Shown here: positions 30,987 to 42,108 of the stretch, piece after piece
Position numbering within the stretch: the first letter of the stretch is position 1
How the letters are laid out: each line of letters starts with the position of its first letter
Made by a program: the position numbers and the translations under genes
Assembly (NCBI RefSeq): GCF_905147045.1
Contig: NC_065894.1
Location: 12,499,501-12,563,500 of the forward strand
Direction: 5' to 3'
Source: Nymphalis io
Lineage: Eukaryota; Arthropoda; Insecta; Lepidoptera; Nymphalidae
Length of the DNA: 64,000 nucleotides
The notes under the pieces: model-generated
The model's database searches: none
What the model was told of the DNA's origin: nothing
Seen by the model: the letters and a program-made list of their open reading frames with translations, nothing else

Positions 30987-33821
30987 ATGATTTTGAATAT
31001 TTTTTACCACAACGTTCGTGGTTTACGTACCAAGACAAAACAATTTTATCTTAATGTATTAAATCATAACTATGACATTATCTGCCTAACAGAAACGTGG
31101 CTTTTGGAAGGTATTTTTGACGAGGAATTATTTGATACCCGATATACTGTATATCGTAATGACCGTAAATATGACTGTCTTGATATGGAGAGAGGGGGTG
31201 GAACATTAATAGCTATTCGTAAGGAATTTTCTGTAGACATGTGTATTAAAGAATTTTCACCAACTCATCCTCATGTCGATATTACATACTTAAAAATTAT
31301 ATTGCGGCACAATTTACCACATAAGTCAATACTTCTTTTCTGTTGCTATTTTCCACAAAATTGTTACCAGGCTGAGTCACAATTGGAATTTTTCGAGTTT
31401 GTTCTGACTTAATTTTTCATCATCCATATCAAGACATTGTGATGGTGGGTGATTTTAACATACGTAAATCGGTTTGGTTATATAGTGATGATAACAGCTC
31501 TCTTAATATTTCAAATCCTTCTGTGGATGTTATAACATATCAGTTATCTGCATTTATAAATTTTACAAGCTTGCGTCAGTTTAATCACGTTCTTAATGTA
31601 AACGGTAGGTTATTGGATTTAATTCTTTCAAATTTACACTGTGATGTATCTCGTACCGCCCCTTTATATGAACCAGAGGATGCCCACCACCCTGCTCTCT
31701 GTCTTATGATAGATATTTGTTCAATTGAAAGGAATTTAAGACCTAATAGGCGTATTGTTCGTTTATATCATAAGGCTGACTATGAGGTTATTGGTGCTGA
31801 ATTAAACAAAGTTAATTGGGAGCTTCAGTTAAATAATAAAAATATAACCGAAGCAGTTGATATGTTTTATCAAATCGTGGACCCGATCATACAACATTTT
31901 ATTCCATCAAAAGTAATTACTGAAAACAATAAATATCCTTGTTGGTATTCTCGGACACTAATTAAAAAAAAAAATTAATAAATAAAAAATTAAAATGGCA
32001 TAGGAAGTGGAAAATTTATGGACGAATATATGATTACAATAAATTTTCGGACCTTCGGGCTCAAACAAAAAATATTGAAACTGATTGTTACAATTTATTC
32101 GTAGAGAGAGCAGAACTGAATATATGTTTTAATTCTAAGCATTTCTGGACTTTCATAAAATCTAAGAAAGGTCATAACATTCTGCCGGATACTTTATAAT
32201 AATGAATTCAGTTCTGACGGACAACAAATCTCGAATATGTTTAATCACTTTTTTAATTCTGTTTTTGAATTGGATTCAGGGTCCATGTCGATCATATCGT
32301 CTAACAACTCTTGCAATCAGACAATAATAAATTCAATTGAAATTACTAATAACAAAGTAGAGCATTATCTTTCAAAGCTGAAGATATCTCAGGGTAGCGG
32401 CCCAGATGGCCTACATCCTATTTTTCTAAAAAATTGCAGCAAGGCACTTTGCACTCCTTTAACTATTCTCTTTACAAAGTCCTTGAACACGGGTTGTATG
32501 CCAAAGGAGTGGAAGAGATCTTTAATCACACCTATTTTTAAACAAGGCGATAAAAATAATGTTAAAAACTACCGTGGCATTTCAAAATTGTCTGTGATTC
32601 CTAAGATGTTTGAAAAAATTATTTTTGATACCTTGTTTCCGTTATTAAGGCCTTTACTTATACCAAATCAACATGGATTCATCAATAAACGCTCAACTGA
32701 GTCAAATCTTTGCGAATTTCTTGATATAGTATTGAAAGCTATGGAAGATGGTCACCAGGTAGATGCCGTGTACACCGATTATTCGAAAGCTTTTGATAAA
32801 ATTTCTCATAATCTGTTGCAAAAAAAACTAGAAAACATCGGTGTACACGGCGATCTTTTGCGATGGTTGACATCCTACCTTCGTGATCGTACTCAAGCTG
32901 TCGCAGTTAAAGGGTTTACTTCTACTTTTGTACCTATAACATCCGGTGTGCCTCAGGGTTCCCACCTTGGTCCCTTATTATTTAACGTCTTTATCAATGA
33001 CTTAACATGCTGCTTCTTAAACTCACAGTTTTTACTCTATGCCGATGATACAAAAATTTTCAAAGTTATAAGGGATAACCAGGATTGTATCGAACTCCAA
33101 AATGATCTAAATAGGTTAGGACAGTACTGCAAATCTAATGGTTTACAACTAAATTTGGCTAAATGTTGTATTATAACATTTTCAAGAAAAAAAATGCAAC
33201 ATTCTTTCAGTTATTCAATGTTTGGTGTTAAATTGCGAAGGGTAACTGAGGTACGGGATCTTGGTACACCTTGATAGCCAACTCGTGTTCGATAAGCATA
33301 TTGAAAAAATTACTTTAAAATCTTACCAAATGTTGGGCTTCATCTCAAGGCAAGGTACTGACTTTAGGAACCCTAATACACACATTATACTTTATAATGC
33401 TTACGTTCGGTCACACTTGGAATATGCATCGACTGTATGAAATCCATGTTATGCTAAGTATATTCAAGCAATCGAAACAATTCAAAATAAATTTATTAAA
33501 AAATTAAAATATAAATTTGGTCACGATTTGCCTACTCTACTGTCCTTGAAAACTAGACGAGAACATAGAGACCAATTGTTTCTATTTAAAATTATTAACA
33601 GCCTTATAGATTCGCCTTATCTCCTAAATAAAATATTATTTAATTGTCCTCGCTTAAGTGCTCGGTACAAAGCCACTTTCGCAACTCCAAATCATCAAAC
33701 AAATTATTACAAAAATAGTTTTATAGTAAGATCGTGTAGCAACTATAACGATAAATATAACCACATAGACTTGTTCAGCGGCGGTCTCGGTAAGTTTAAC
33801 TCGATACTTAAAAATAATTAG
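30987..33821 (+). pseudogene. CR1-like LINE ORF2 (endonuclease/RT), broken
   Basis: It starts with an endonuclease (FYHNVRGLRT, CLTETWLLEG, GGGTLIAIRK) at the ATG 30,987. A frameshift near 31,410 is followed by MVGDFN (31,442). A poly-A-run frameshift lies near 31,965. The RT continues at 32,237-33,274 (SGPDGLHPIFLKNC, VYTDYSKAFDK, SGVPQGSHLGPLLF, YADD near 33,041). Another frameshift lies at about 33,270 and a Trp-to-stop TGA near 33,437. The final open piece is 33,528-33,821. Confidence 0.85.
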
Positions 33822-34086
33822 ATTAAGATTTGTTATTAACTTTTTTTTTTTTTTCCTTTTTCATATTTCACATGATATAGGTTTGGTTTATATATATTTT
33901 TACACTTGTTAGTTTTTTTTTTTTAATTACCATACATTTAATTTTACTGTTTTATCTCTTTTATATATATGTTCACTTCCAGATTAATTATTTGTGGAAA
34001 CTGTATTGGCATGTGTGTTATTTAAGGTTTATAAGTTTTATGTAATATAAAATATGCTGTTTGTTTCACTTACTTACAAATAAACA

Positions 34087-34144
34087 AATATCTGATGAGT
34101 GGGTGGTACCTACACAGACGAGCTTGCACAAAGCCCTACCACCA
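34087..34144 (-). mobile_element. Metulj-like SINE, unit 2 minus-strand copy, part 2 (split)
   Basis: The head end of the SINE interrupted at 29,633. It reads tctgatgagtgggtggtacc to accaccag. Confidence 0.85.
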
Positions 34145-34317
34145 GTAAATACATGAAATATTGGAGTATACTCCACCTGGCCTGGTGAAGTATACTCCAT
34201 ACCTTCTCCATAATTGGCAGTAAGACATTTAAGATCTGTTACTTCATTTTTATATATAATACATATTTAAACAATATAGATTATGAATATTTAACATTAT
34301 ACTATCAATTCGTTAGC

Positions 34318-34412
34318 GTGGTGGAATAAGCTCCAAACTTTCTCCTCAAAATCGAGAGGAGGCCTTAGCCCAGCAGTGGGACATTAACAGGCTGTTACTG
34401 TACTGTACTGTA
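34318..34412 (+). mobile_element. 5'-truncated tRNA-SINE with tactg tail, unit 2 only
   Basis: Between cgtta and gaaaatatatc unit 2 has gcgtggtggaataagctcca ... cagcagtgggacattaacag and a short tactg microsatellite tail. Units 1 and 3 read cgttaatgttac(g/a)aaaatat at this point. This is a private insertion replacing about 7 bp. Confidence 0.85.
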
Positions 34413-35532
34413 CGAAAATATATCATAAGTTTTCTTCTAGAAGTCTTAAGAATTCTTCCAAGAATTATTATTTTTGTTGATAATAATGTGCAGTTATTTG
34501 CAATAACCGAACGCATAGTATGAGATGTTGAATTGACAATTGCGATAAAGTTGTACCATTTGTGAGTGGTATTAAAGTTATTCTTACACAAATATGATTT
34601 ACAGCGTTTCTGGGAACAGACAATGCTCCCGTAGCCCAACTCTTCCCTATTGTCGCCTGTGGACTTTTTTTCTAAATAATTTCGAAGCAACGTTGTCAGA
34701 AAGGATAATTTCAAATCTATGTGTCCGTCGTGTGCGGACAATGCCCACTATTAGCGGATTATAATCCGCAAAAAGAGCAGGTACTGTTTCAGACACAGTC
34801 CAAGTTTAGTGTATACGCGTTTTGTAAATGACGCTCTGTATAAATATTTTTGATGAAAAAAAAAATGACTTCAATTCTTTATTTTTTTACGACCGATTTT
34901 TTGATCGCCAGTTCACTTTTCAAAATAACATAGTCCCATCTATAAATCAGCCCCAAATCAACAAATTCAGGATAAAATAGGTACGTTACTAATTCTTCTA
35001 TTCTACTCAAATCAAATCTTATATCTACAAATGTATTTGTACTATTGTCAATTGTCGCTTTGATTTAATTGCATATGAAATCAACAAATCTTAAAACACG
35101 TTTAACAAGTGTTCAGCTCGTAACTTGTACCGATATTATAATATTTGCTTGCGCTAGACAGATGCAAGCCTCTCTCCCGGGAGACACTTGGCGACGATTT
35201 TCTCAAACAATAACATTCAGCCGGACACTACGTGATATTGCCTTCGACTCTACTATACGTTTGTTATTTTAGTTGTTGCTCAAATAATTTTAACTTCTGA
35301 ATATGTTTCGGGTTCCTGGAATATTTTTAATTTGCAAAAAATAACATCTATTTTAAAAAAAACAAAACAATCTATAATAATCATTTGTTGTTCTGACTAG
35401 GTAACTAGGGAAAAAAAATCTTGACTTTATATATGTACATATAATAAAACTGCAACGGCGATATATATACGTTAAATTTATACATTACAATGTCATTAAA
35501 ACCGAGCCGTTAAATTGCAAGAAATATTAAAT
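34413..35532. other. Unit 2 flank, no gene supported
   Basis: Counterpart of 12,430-13,520 plus the about 100 bp shared only with unit 3. Confidence 0.6.
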
Positions 35533-35606
35533 ACAGTAACAACTTATAAATGCCCCACTGCTGGGTTAAGGCCTCCTCTCCCTTTTTGAGGAGGAGGTTT
35601 GGAGCT
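35533..35606 (-). mobile_element. 3' end of a tRNA-headed SINE
   Basis: Orthologue of 13,715-13,782: gccccactgctgggttaagg to ggaggtttggagctta. Confidence 0.75.
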
Positions 35607-36379
35607 TAAAAAACTTTAGTATTTTTCAAAACCGATAATTTGTTAGTATTATGAAACTTGTTAAAGCCCGTTATCGATAAAGCGGCAAGTAACATCAACA
35701 AATATATTATAACCAGGAAAAGTTTATCAACATCCAAACAAACAACAGTTGATTTAACCGTATCTATAAAAATGTATACAAATCCAAAATAGTTGATTAA
35801 CGGACCACACTTGATGTTCCCGCTGCATCGAATCGTACAACACCTTGGACTTGTCAATCATACCTTTCAAGAACCGCTATAAAGTACACAACGCCCCACG
35901 AGACCGTGTGAACATTTGATCACAGCCCACACAATTGATACAATTGCGAGAACGCCTTCAAAACCTTGATTTTAACAATATATTCGCGGTTAACAGTACA
36001 CATTTAGCCTTTACGTCATGCATATTTTCGATATCCTTATGTCTTTGTGTTAGAGTTCAAATTACAGTAAAATATCTAGGCTACATGACGATGGAAGATA
36101 ATCCGAAACAGAGGGTTTTGCTCCTGCTGTTTTATGAGATAAGAATATTGACTACGTGCGAAAAAAATATGAAAAAGATGTCAGCTATGTATTTTAAACA
36201 ATACTCCTATTTGGATATGCTGTTTATTTATTTTTTAATGTGCAAGTTTTCAATTTATATCAGTTTTATTATATAGCAATAGCTTTTCCCCGTAATTCAG
36301 TTCGCATAGCAAATATGTTCCTGTAAATTATATACTAAGACCTTAACCAAATCTAAGACTACCTCGATTTCTTCGTGAC
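35607..36379. other. Upstream region of mRpS12, unit 2
   Basis: Matches 53,754-54,531 and is deleted from unit 1. It should hold the promoter and possibly a first exon of mRpS12, but I cannot place either. Open frames on both strands (35,606-35,857 minus; 35,935-36,276 plus) have no motif. Confidence 0.55.
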
Positions 36380-36425
36380 AGAAATAAGCCAACAGACAGA
36401 GCTACTTTCGTATTTATAATATTAG
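36380..36425 (+). mobile_element. RTE-like 3' fragment abutting mRpS12
   Basis: acagacagagctactttcgt followed by atttataatattagta is the terminal motif of common lepidopteran repeats. It ends about 15 bases before the first ATG of mRpS12. A copy precedes the unit-3 gene (54,538-54,579). Confidence 0.55.
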
Positions 36426-36440
36426 TACATATCATGAATC

Positions 36441-38250
36441 ATGATATTTTATTCTATAAACTTTTATTCAGCTACACCCACACAATCTATAATCCGTCGA
36501 GCGGCACCCACAACAGACTTCCTAACCGGCTCTAATCTCCAAGCAATATCAGTGTTGTCGAGAACGATGGCATCCCTCGCGCAGATGCACAAAACGGGTC
36601 CACATATCAAAAAGAGAAAATCAAGCAATCCGCTCAATGGAAATCCTTTCGCCAAGGTATGCTGACTATTTTACATACTTCTATTCTTTTATATCCGGTT
36701 ACTATATTTAAAAAAAAAAACAATTAGTTTTGCCTTATGCATGAATAAAAAACATTTAAAAAATAACGTTCCGTAAGTATTGAAGTCATATCAAAATTAT
36801 CGGTTACAGATGTAAAAAAATAATTCGTTAAATATAGAAACCGGGCTATAACAAACTTACTGGTGTTTTACTAATATTTTCCCTTCAGAAACACTCCATA
36901 CTAAACTAACATTAAACAAAATTGGAAAAAAATAATTCTATAAAATGCGTGTATTAGGTTTTTTTAAATTATTAATTTACAATTTTCAGTTAAATGTCAC
37001 TATTAATATGGTCAGGCGCGCTTGTGTGAATACCACTCATTAGTTTACCGCCTCATATCAATAGTTTGTATCGTTGTGTGTGTATATCGTTTATCGTTTG
37101 TTTTGTAGAGTTAAGAAGCTAGGTAAGGAACAGGCAAATAGGACATTACATCTTAGATTCCAGTCTGCGATACAAATATAAAATTAAAAAAAAATTTTGA
37201 AACACCACTCTCAAATTTAGGATGTAATTGTAACATATGAACAAGGGATGCCAAAACTTACTGCTATGAACAGCGCATTAGAAATATGCATAAAAGACAA
37301 TGTGCACAAATATCTCTTATATTATGAAGGTTTTTATTTACCCATACGGAATATTAAGATATATATTTTTACATAGTCTCCTAACAATGTGTTTTACAAA
37401 ACCTCGATTATTTAGCTAAATCGAGTAAATCTGTACCAAGCATATAAGCATCACTGAATATTCGTGTGTTTAATTTGTGTTTTTAATACAGTGCTTTACT
37501 TTGAAGTAAAATAACGTGAAAAACCTACAAGTGTATGTGTGTGTGTATTCACGAACAGTCGACGGAGCAACGTGATGAATTAAGCTCCAAACCTTCTTAT
37601 TAAAGCATAACCCAGAACCCCTGTTATGTTTCCCTAAACAGGCTCTTACTTTTAGTTAAATAAGGAACATAATTTCAGGGTGTGATACTAAAAACCTTGA
37701 TCAGAAAACCCAAGAAGCCGAACTCCGCTAACCGTAAATGCGTGCTCGTGCGTCTCTCCAGCGGGCGAGAGATGATCGCCTACGTGCCGGGCATCGGACA
37801 CAACCTGCAGGAACACAATATCGTGCTCGTTAGAGTCGGCAGGTTAGTGATGTGGTTCATCATGACAAATGGAGCAGTCGCCATAATACTGCAGCACATC
37901 TTGACTATAAATATACTTAGCTATAGATCTTTTTACAATTACAAAGGTGAGTGAGCCAGTGTAAATGCAGGCAAAAGATATATATCTCTGTTCCCATTAT
38001 TGGTGCGTTGACGATGTAAGGAATAGTTAATATTTTCAAAATTCATCGCTTTATAAGCGATCCATTAAACTAACCAAAAACCAAATGGATTAATATTAAA
38101 CTTAACAAGTATCTGCTGCGTCTGCCACCAATAATGTATGATGAATTTGGGTTGGTTATCAATTTCAGAGTTAAAGATTGTCCCGGTGTGAAGCTGAAAT
38201 GCGTCCGAGGTAAATTCGACTTGCCGCACGTCATCAAGCAGAAAGTATAG
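36441..38250 (+). CDS. mRpS12: Mitochondrial ribosomal protein S12, unit 2 (three exons)
   Basis: Exons 36,441-36,656, 37,679-37,842 and 38,169-38,250 join to 153 codons plus TAG. Splice sites are canonical: AAG|gtatg, ttcag|GGTGTG, GGCAG|gttagt and ttcag|AGTTAAAG. The product is the mitochondrial uS12, a decoding-centre protein of the small ribosomal subunit (Drosophila tko). The uS12 signatures are present: KKPNSANRKCVLVRL and IPGIGHNLQEHN-like, here VPGIGHNLQEHNIVLVRVGR, then the C-terminal DCPGVKLKCVRG. The first about 55 residues, with Arg pairs and few acidic residues, suit a mitochondrial targeting peptide. The ATG at 36,441 is the simplest start. Alternatively, an acceptor ttttattcag at 36,462-36,471 could open this exon at 36,472 from an unseen upstream exon. 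Confidence 0.93.
37560..37655 (+). mobile_element. Worn SINE 3' fragment in mRpS12 intron 1
   Basis: gagcaacgtgatgaattaag, ctccaaaccttct and taaacaggctcttact follow the order of the tRNA-SINE 3' region. It is present at the same place in unit 3 (55,710-55,805). Confidence 0.55.
37945..38040 (+). mobile_element. Metulj-like SINE fragment in mRpS12 intron 2
   Basis: ggtgagtgagccagtgtaaa, gcaggcaaaaga and gttcccattattggtgcgtt match the middle of the Metulj-like SINE. Unit 3 keeps about 30 more bases of it (56,095-56,225). Confidence 0.65.
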
Positions 38251-39146
38251 TAGTCTGTTATATCCAGTTGTGTAAGGTTATTTGTAGCGAAATAAATCTA
38301 GTTTAAGTACAGGAATTAGTTTTATTTTTAGATTTCTTAACCTAAAAATAACTTTAATTAAGAAGCTAATATAACACTAATGTTCGCGCGGTGGATTATT
38401 GAAAATTTGAGTAGTACATATATGAATTTGCAAGTTTCGTACTGTTATTTTTTCACTCTTATTTCCATTTATTTATTGATATCATTCCGTGTGCATCTTA
38501 ATAGCTAATAAACATAACACAAATCGTTTGATGAACAGAGGCAAAAAAAATATTGAACGGTTTCGTATTTGCTTTTAAACATTTTATATTGATTATCTAC
38601 AAATTAAAAATACACTAAACCCATTTAAAGTAAATATAAAAGTAAATTATGTATATCTATCGATCATCTTTGAATACACAATAAACACTCATTCGTGAAC
38701 CCGATTGGTCGGAAAGAAGCAAAAAGCGGCGCTTGCGCAAGCCGCACCCATTCAATTGTAACTTAATGGTATGTACTTAACTTTTTATTCAATGGGGACT
38801 TGAATGGGGTTAAGCTCGGTAGTCCACCTTATCTTTATGATACAAGATAGAAAAATCTATTGAAGATATTTGACTCGATATAGATATAGATATTGTTAGT
38901 GTAAACTTCAAATTGATTATAACTTTCTATGATTTTGTAACAAAACTAAAAGGTTTTAAATAATTAAAAGGTCAATTTATGTTTGGTCATTTATTAAATT
39001 TATTTCAACTTACAATTCTTTAGAGAATAATATTCTGCAAGTATACTATTTATAAGATTGCACAAACATCATTGCACAAACACCTTAGAGTTTAGAACTT
39101 ATAGTTCAAAATAAAAAAAATTAAACACTATTATAATTCTAAATCT
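38251..39146. other. Convergent 3' flanks of mRpS12 and bZIP copy 2a
   Basis: An AATAAA at 38,291-38,296 about 40 bases after the mRpS12 stop is a good poly(A) signal. The second half is the bZIP 3' flank shared with unit 1, and the unit-1 SINE insertion site is empty here. Confidence 0.6.
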
Positions 39147-39998
39147 CTAAAGGAACGTCTGGTCACACACTATACACCTATTCGAAGACAGCAGACGTAT
39201 GATCTTAGACAGGTCTTTTTTCAAATAAGTGACCTTGAGTGAATTGTGGATCTCTCGTAGTTTTCTCCTGTCACGGCTCTGCTTTGCAGCAAAATTATTC
39301 CTCTCTCTCTGTTTTCTATAAAAACCGTCGGCGTTCTGATTAGTTTGCACGGCACGACGCATTCTCGGATTATTACCGAGCAACGACCCTCCGTTCTTTT
39401 CGGCCATTGCTCTGAGGGCTTCCCTCTCGAACGCAAGGTAGTCCGGATCGTCTGATAGAGCGTCTACATCTATCATATAACTTGGACGCTTTTTTTTTTT
39501 GTCTGATACCGGAGACTTGGGTGGCGAAAATACGCACGTACTCCTTGAGACATTCATCGATTGCGACATATTTGTACTCGAAGACGCAGGCGCTGGTTCA
39601 ACAACGGGCACGTACATGGGCTGGACATACCCGATGTATGGGTACGGTTCAACACTGTGTTGCACTGTGCTTATACACGGATACGGTGGAAGCTCCGTTG
39701 GACGCTTTTTTTTTTTGTCTGATCCCGGAGACTTGGGTGGCGATATCAAGCACGTACTTATATAATTATTAGTCGATTGCTGCAACCCGGAACTCGAAGG
39801 CCCAGGCGATGATTCAACAACGGGCACGTACATGGGCTGGACATACCCGATGTATGGGTACGGTTCAACACTGTATTGCACTGTGCTTATACACGGATGC
39901 GGTGGAAGCTCCGTATTTGTTTGCGATGTCGTTTCACGTGTACTATTTACAGATAGATCTAATGGTGAGTCCTCAGCGTATGGTGTCCAGAGAGCCAT
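39147..39998 (-). CDS. Giant-like bZIP transcription factor, copy 2a (283 aa, internal repeat)
   Basis: Open from the ATG at 39,998. It carries PLDLS at residues 12-16 like copy 1, then a Pro/Tyr-rich module of about 72 residues present twice in tandem (TELPPHPCISTVQ ... DKKKKRP, then TELPPYPCISTVQ ... DKKKKRP). The bZIP basic region follows at about 228-250 (NNFAAKQSRDRRK), then a short zipper. Both A-runs coding for the lysines are 11 bases long and keep the frame. The two modules differ (SPGPSSSGLQQ against APASSSTNMSQ), so the duplication is not brand new. It is a probable CtBP-recruiting repressor. This is the only copy with an intact two-module form. Confidence 0.8.
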   Translation of the reverse strand: MALWTPYAEDSPLDLSVNSTRETTSQTNTELPPHPCISTVQYSVEPYPYIGYVQPMYVPVVESSPGPSSSGLQQSTNNYISTCLISPPKSPGSDKKKKRPTELPPYPCISTVQHSVEPYPYIGYVQPMYVPVVEPAPASSSTNMSQSMNVSRSTCVFSPPKSPVSDKKKKRPSYMIDVDALSDDPDYLAFEREALRAMAEKNGGSLLGNNPRMRRAVQTNQNADGFYRKQRERNNFAAKQSRDRRKLREIHNSLKVTYLKKDLSKIIRLLSSNRCIVCDQTFL

Positions 39999-40070
39999 GA
40001 TTACTTTAGTTAGTACGGTTAATAGTTACGGTTGACTGCGAGTAACTAATGATGTTGTTGGTCGCCCCGG

Positions 40071-40080
40071 TCTTTTATTC
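40071..40080 (-). promoter_or_regulatory. TATA-like box of bZIP copy 2a
   Basis: GAATAAAAGA on the gene strand, about 75 bases upstream of the ATG at 39,998, as in copy 1. Confidence 0.45.
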
Positions 40081-40759
40081 TCGGGGGTGTGGTCTAATTG
40101 TGCAGGGCACCCCCACCCCGCTGCACGGGTTACTTCCGCTACCTGAACCAACGGGACACATCGGAAGAACAATGGGGTGACTTTCGGTCTATTATGAAGA
40201 GTTGCGTTAATTTGCTACTCAAGCTTGCTTGTTTTTGACACAATAGATAGAAAAATGTGAAGGTTGATTACAATGATATCATGATGTCACAATTTTCTGA
40301 TACAATATCGCGAAATATTTTCAAATAATTTCTTCATTTTATTGTATGTACGATGCTCTACGTGTTCTTTGGTTTCATACTGATATTAATTTAAGTAATT
40401 TATTATAACCATTGCAGAAAAAATTGTTGGAGAATATGATTTTAGTTGCAACATTCGGTCAAATAGAAGTTAAACCATTCGTGAATAATGAAAGATAATT
40501 CGAACGATTCATAAATGTTATTCATGCAAGAACAGGAAGCAAATGACACCATATGACTCCTCTCCGGATGTAACTGAATTTAATTTTATATATATTAAGT
40601 TTTAGCCGACAACGCAGTCACGGAAAATTATGTACAACCTTGTAATACTCCAAGTATACTATTTATAAGATTGCACAAACATCATTGCACAAACACCTTA
40701 GAGTTTAGAACTTATAGTTCAAAATAAAAAAAATTAAATACTATTATAATTCTAAATCT
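40081..40759. other. bZIP 2a upstream DNA fused to a second bZIP 3' flank
   Basis: Upstream DNA of copy 2a runs to about 40,645 (aatactcc) and there joins sequence equal to the bZIP 3' flank (aagtatactatttataag, compare 15,139). This is the breakpoint of a local tandem duplication, repeated at about 58,845 in unit 3. Confidence 0.8.
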
Positions 40760-41558
40760 CTAAAGGAACGTCTGGTCACACACTATACACCTATTCGAAG
40801 ACAGCAGACGTATGATCTTAGACAGGTATTTTTTCAAATAAGTGACCTTGAGTGAATTGTGGATCTCTCGTAGTTTTCTCCTGTCACGGCTCTGCTTTGC
40901 AGCAAAATTATTCCTCTCTCTCTGTTTTCTATAAAAATCGTCGGCGTTCTGATTAGTTTGCACGGCACGACGCATTCTCGGATTATTACCGAGCAACGAC
41001 GCTCCTTTCTTTTCGGCCATTGCTCTGAGGGCTTCCCTCTCGAACGCAAGGTAGTCCGGATCGTCTGATAAAGCGTCTACATCTATCATATAACTTGGAC
41101 GCTTTTTTTTTTCGTCTGATACCGGAGACTTGGGTGGCGAAAATACGCACGTACTCCTTGAGACACTCATCGATTGCGACATATTTGTACTCGAAGACGC
41201 AGACGCTGGTTCAACAACGGGCACGTACATGGGCTGGACATACCCGATGTATGGGTACGGTTCAACACTGTGTTGCACTGTGCTTATACACGGATACGGT
41301 GGAAGCTCCGTTGGACGCTTTTTTTTTTTTGTCTGATCCCGGAGACTTGGGTGGCGATATCAAGCACGTACTTATATAATTATTAGTCGATTGCTGCAAC
41401 CCGGAACTCGAAGGCCCAGGCGATGGTTCAACAACGGGCACGTACATGGGCTGGACATACCCGATGTATGGGTACGATTCAACACTGTGTTGCACTGTGC
41501 TTATACACGGATGCGGTGGAAGCTCCGTATTTGTTTGCGATGTTGACAAGGTTGACAT
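40760..41558 (-). pseudogene. bZIP copy 2b, A-type part, frameshifted
   Basis: It lacks the A-type N-terminus: MALW...PLDLS is replaced by B-type sequence upstream. It reads TSQTNTELPPHP onward in one frame (41,262-41,558). The frame is lost at a 12-base A-run (41,319-41,330; copy 2a has 11). The rest (40,760-41,278), with the second module, SDEKKKRP and the full bZIP, is open in another frame. One extra A is the only break between the two. Confidence 0.85.
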
Positions 41559-42108
41559 ACTCGTTCTCTGAGCTTGGGCCTTAATTTCGCAATTCTTTTC
41601 TTTAGATATGTCACTTGAAACGCGTGACGAACTTCTCTTAACTTTCGTCTGTCTCTGCTCTGTTTCGCCGCGTAATTGTTTTTTTCTCTCTGCTTCCTGT
41701 ACGAGTCGTCAGCGTCTCGATTCCTCTGGACCGCTCGCCTCATTCTAGGATTATTTCCAAGTAAGTTGCCTCCATTCTTCTCGGCCATAGCTCGAAATGC
41801 ATCCTGCTTGAAAAGGCTTGATACTCGGCATCATCAGACAGCGAGTCGACATCTAAGTCCTCTGATTGCGATGTTGAAGGTGCGTTTCTGTAGTTCCAAC
41901 TCTCGACCGGAGATATTTGGGACGGCGGGATGTTGCACTCATAACAATTGTAAGATCTATTTTCATGTTCTAAACTCGGTGGCTCTGATGAATATCTATA
42001 GTCAGGAACCTTGGAACCAGGTGTTGAGGTACTGTCTGGTGAGACTTCCTGTTTAACATTTGTAGTTAAGTCCAAAGGTTCCTCCGCGTAGGGGGTCCAC
42101 AAAGCCAT
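41501..42108 (-). pseudogene. bZIP B-type paralogue fused upstream of copy 2b
   Basis: Starting at the ATG 42,108: MALWTPYAEEPLDLTT, where PLDLT (residues 11-15) is a CtBP-type motif, followed by VKQE, a sumoylation-type site. A Tyr/Ser-rich region and DVDSLSDDAEYQAF follow, then a frameshift near 41,808-41,815. The second piece (41,501-41,788) holds MAEKNGG, NNPRMRRAVQ and a B-type bZIP (NNYAAKQSRDRRKLREV). Its zipper has Leu at two heptad positions. At about 41,545 it runs into A-type sequence. The unit-3 copy shares the frameshift. Confidence 0.8.

Larger units (their letters stand above)
29634..34086 (+). mobile_element. CR1-like two-ORF LINE inserted in a SINE, unit 2 only
   Basis: The element carries a 59-bp leader, ORF1 with a PHD-type zinc finger, a broken ORF2 and a tail of aaataaac type. 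A 4-bp duplication aata lies at 29,630-29,633 and 34,087-34,090. Units 1 and 3 show the uninterrupted site (gatagaatatctga). It looks near full-length, since the leader starts just upstream of ORF1. ORF2 damage shows it is no longer autonomous. Confidence 0.9.

Noticed and set aside
37682..37954. 90-codon frame over mRpS12 exon 2
   Set aside because: Only the first part (to 37,842) is coding. The rest reads into intron 2 past the donor GGCAG|gttagt.
39482..40035. Several plus-strand frames opposite the bZIP genes, repeated at 41,095-41,386, 57,674-58,211 and 59,323-59,579
   Set aside because: They are antisense shadows of the bZIP coding sequence. The repetition reflects the module duplication and copy number.
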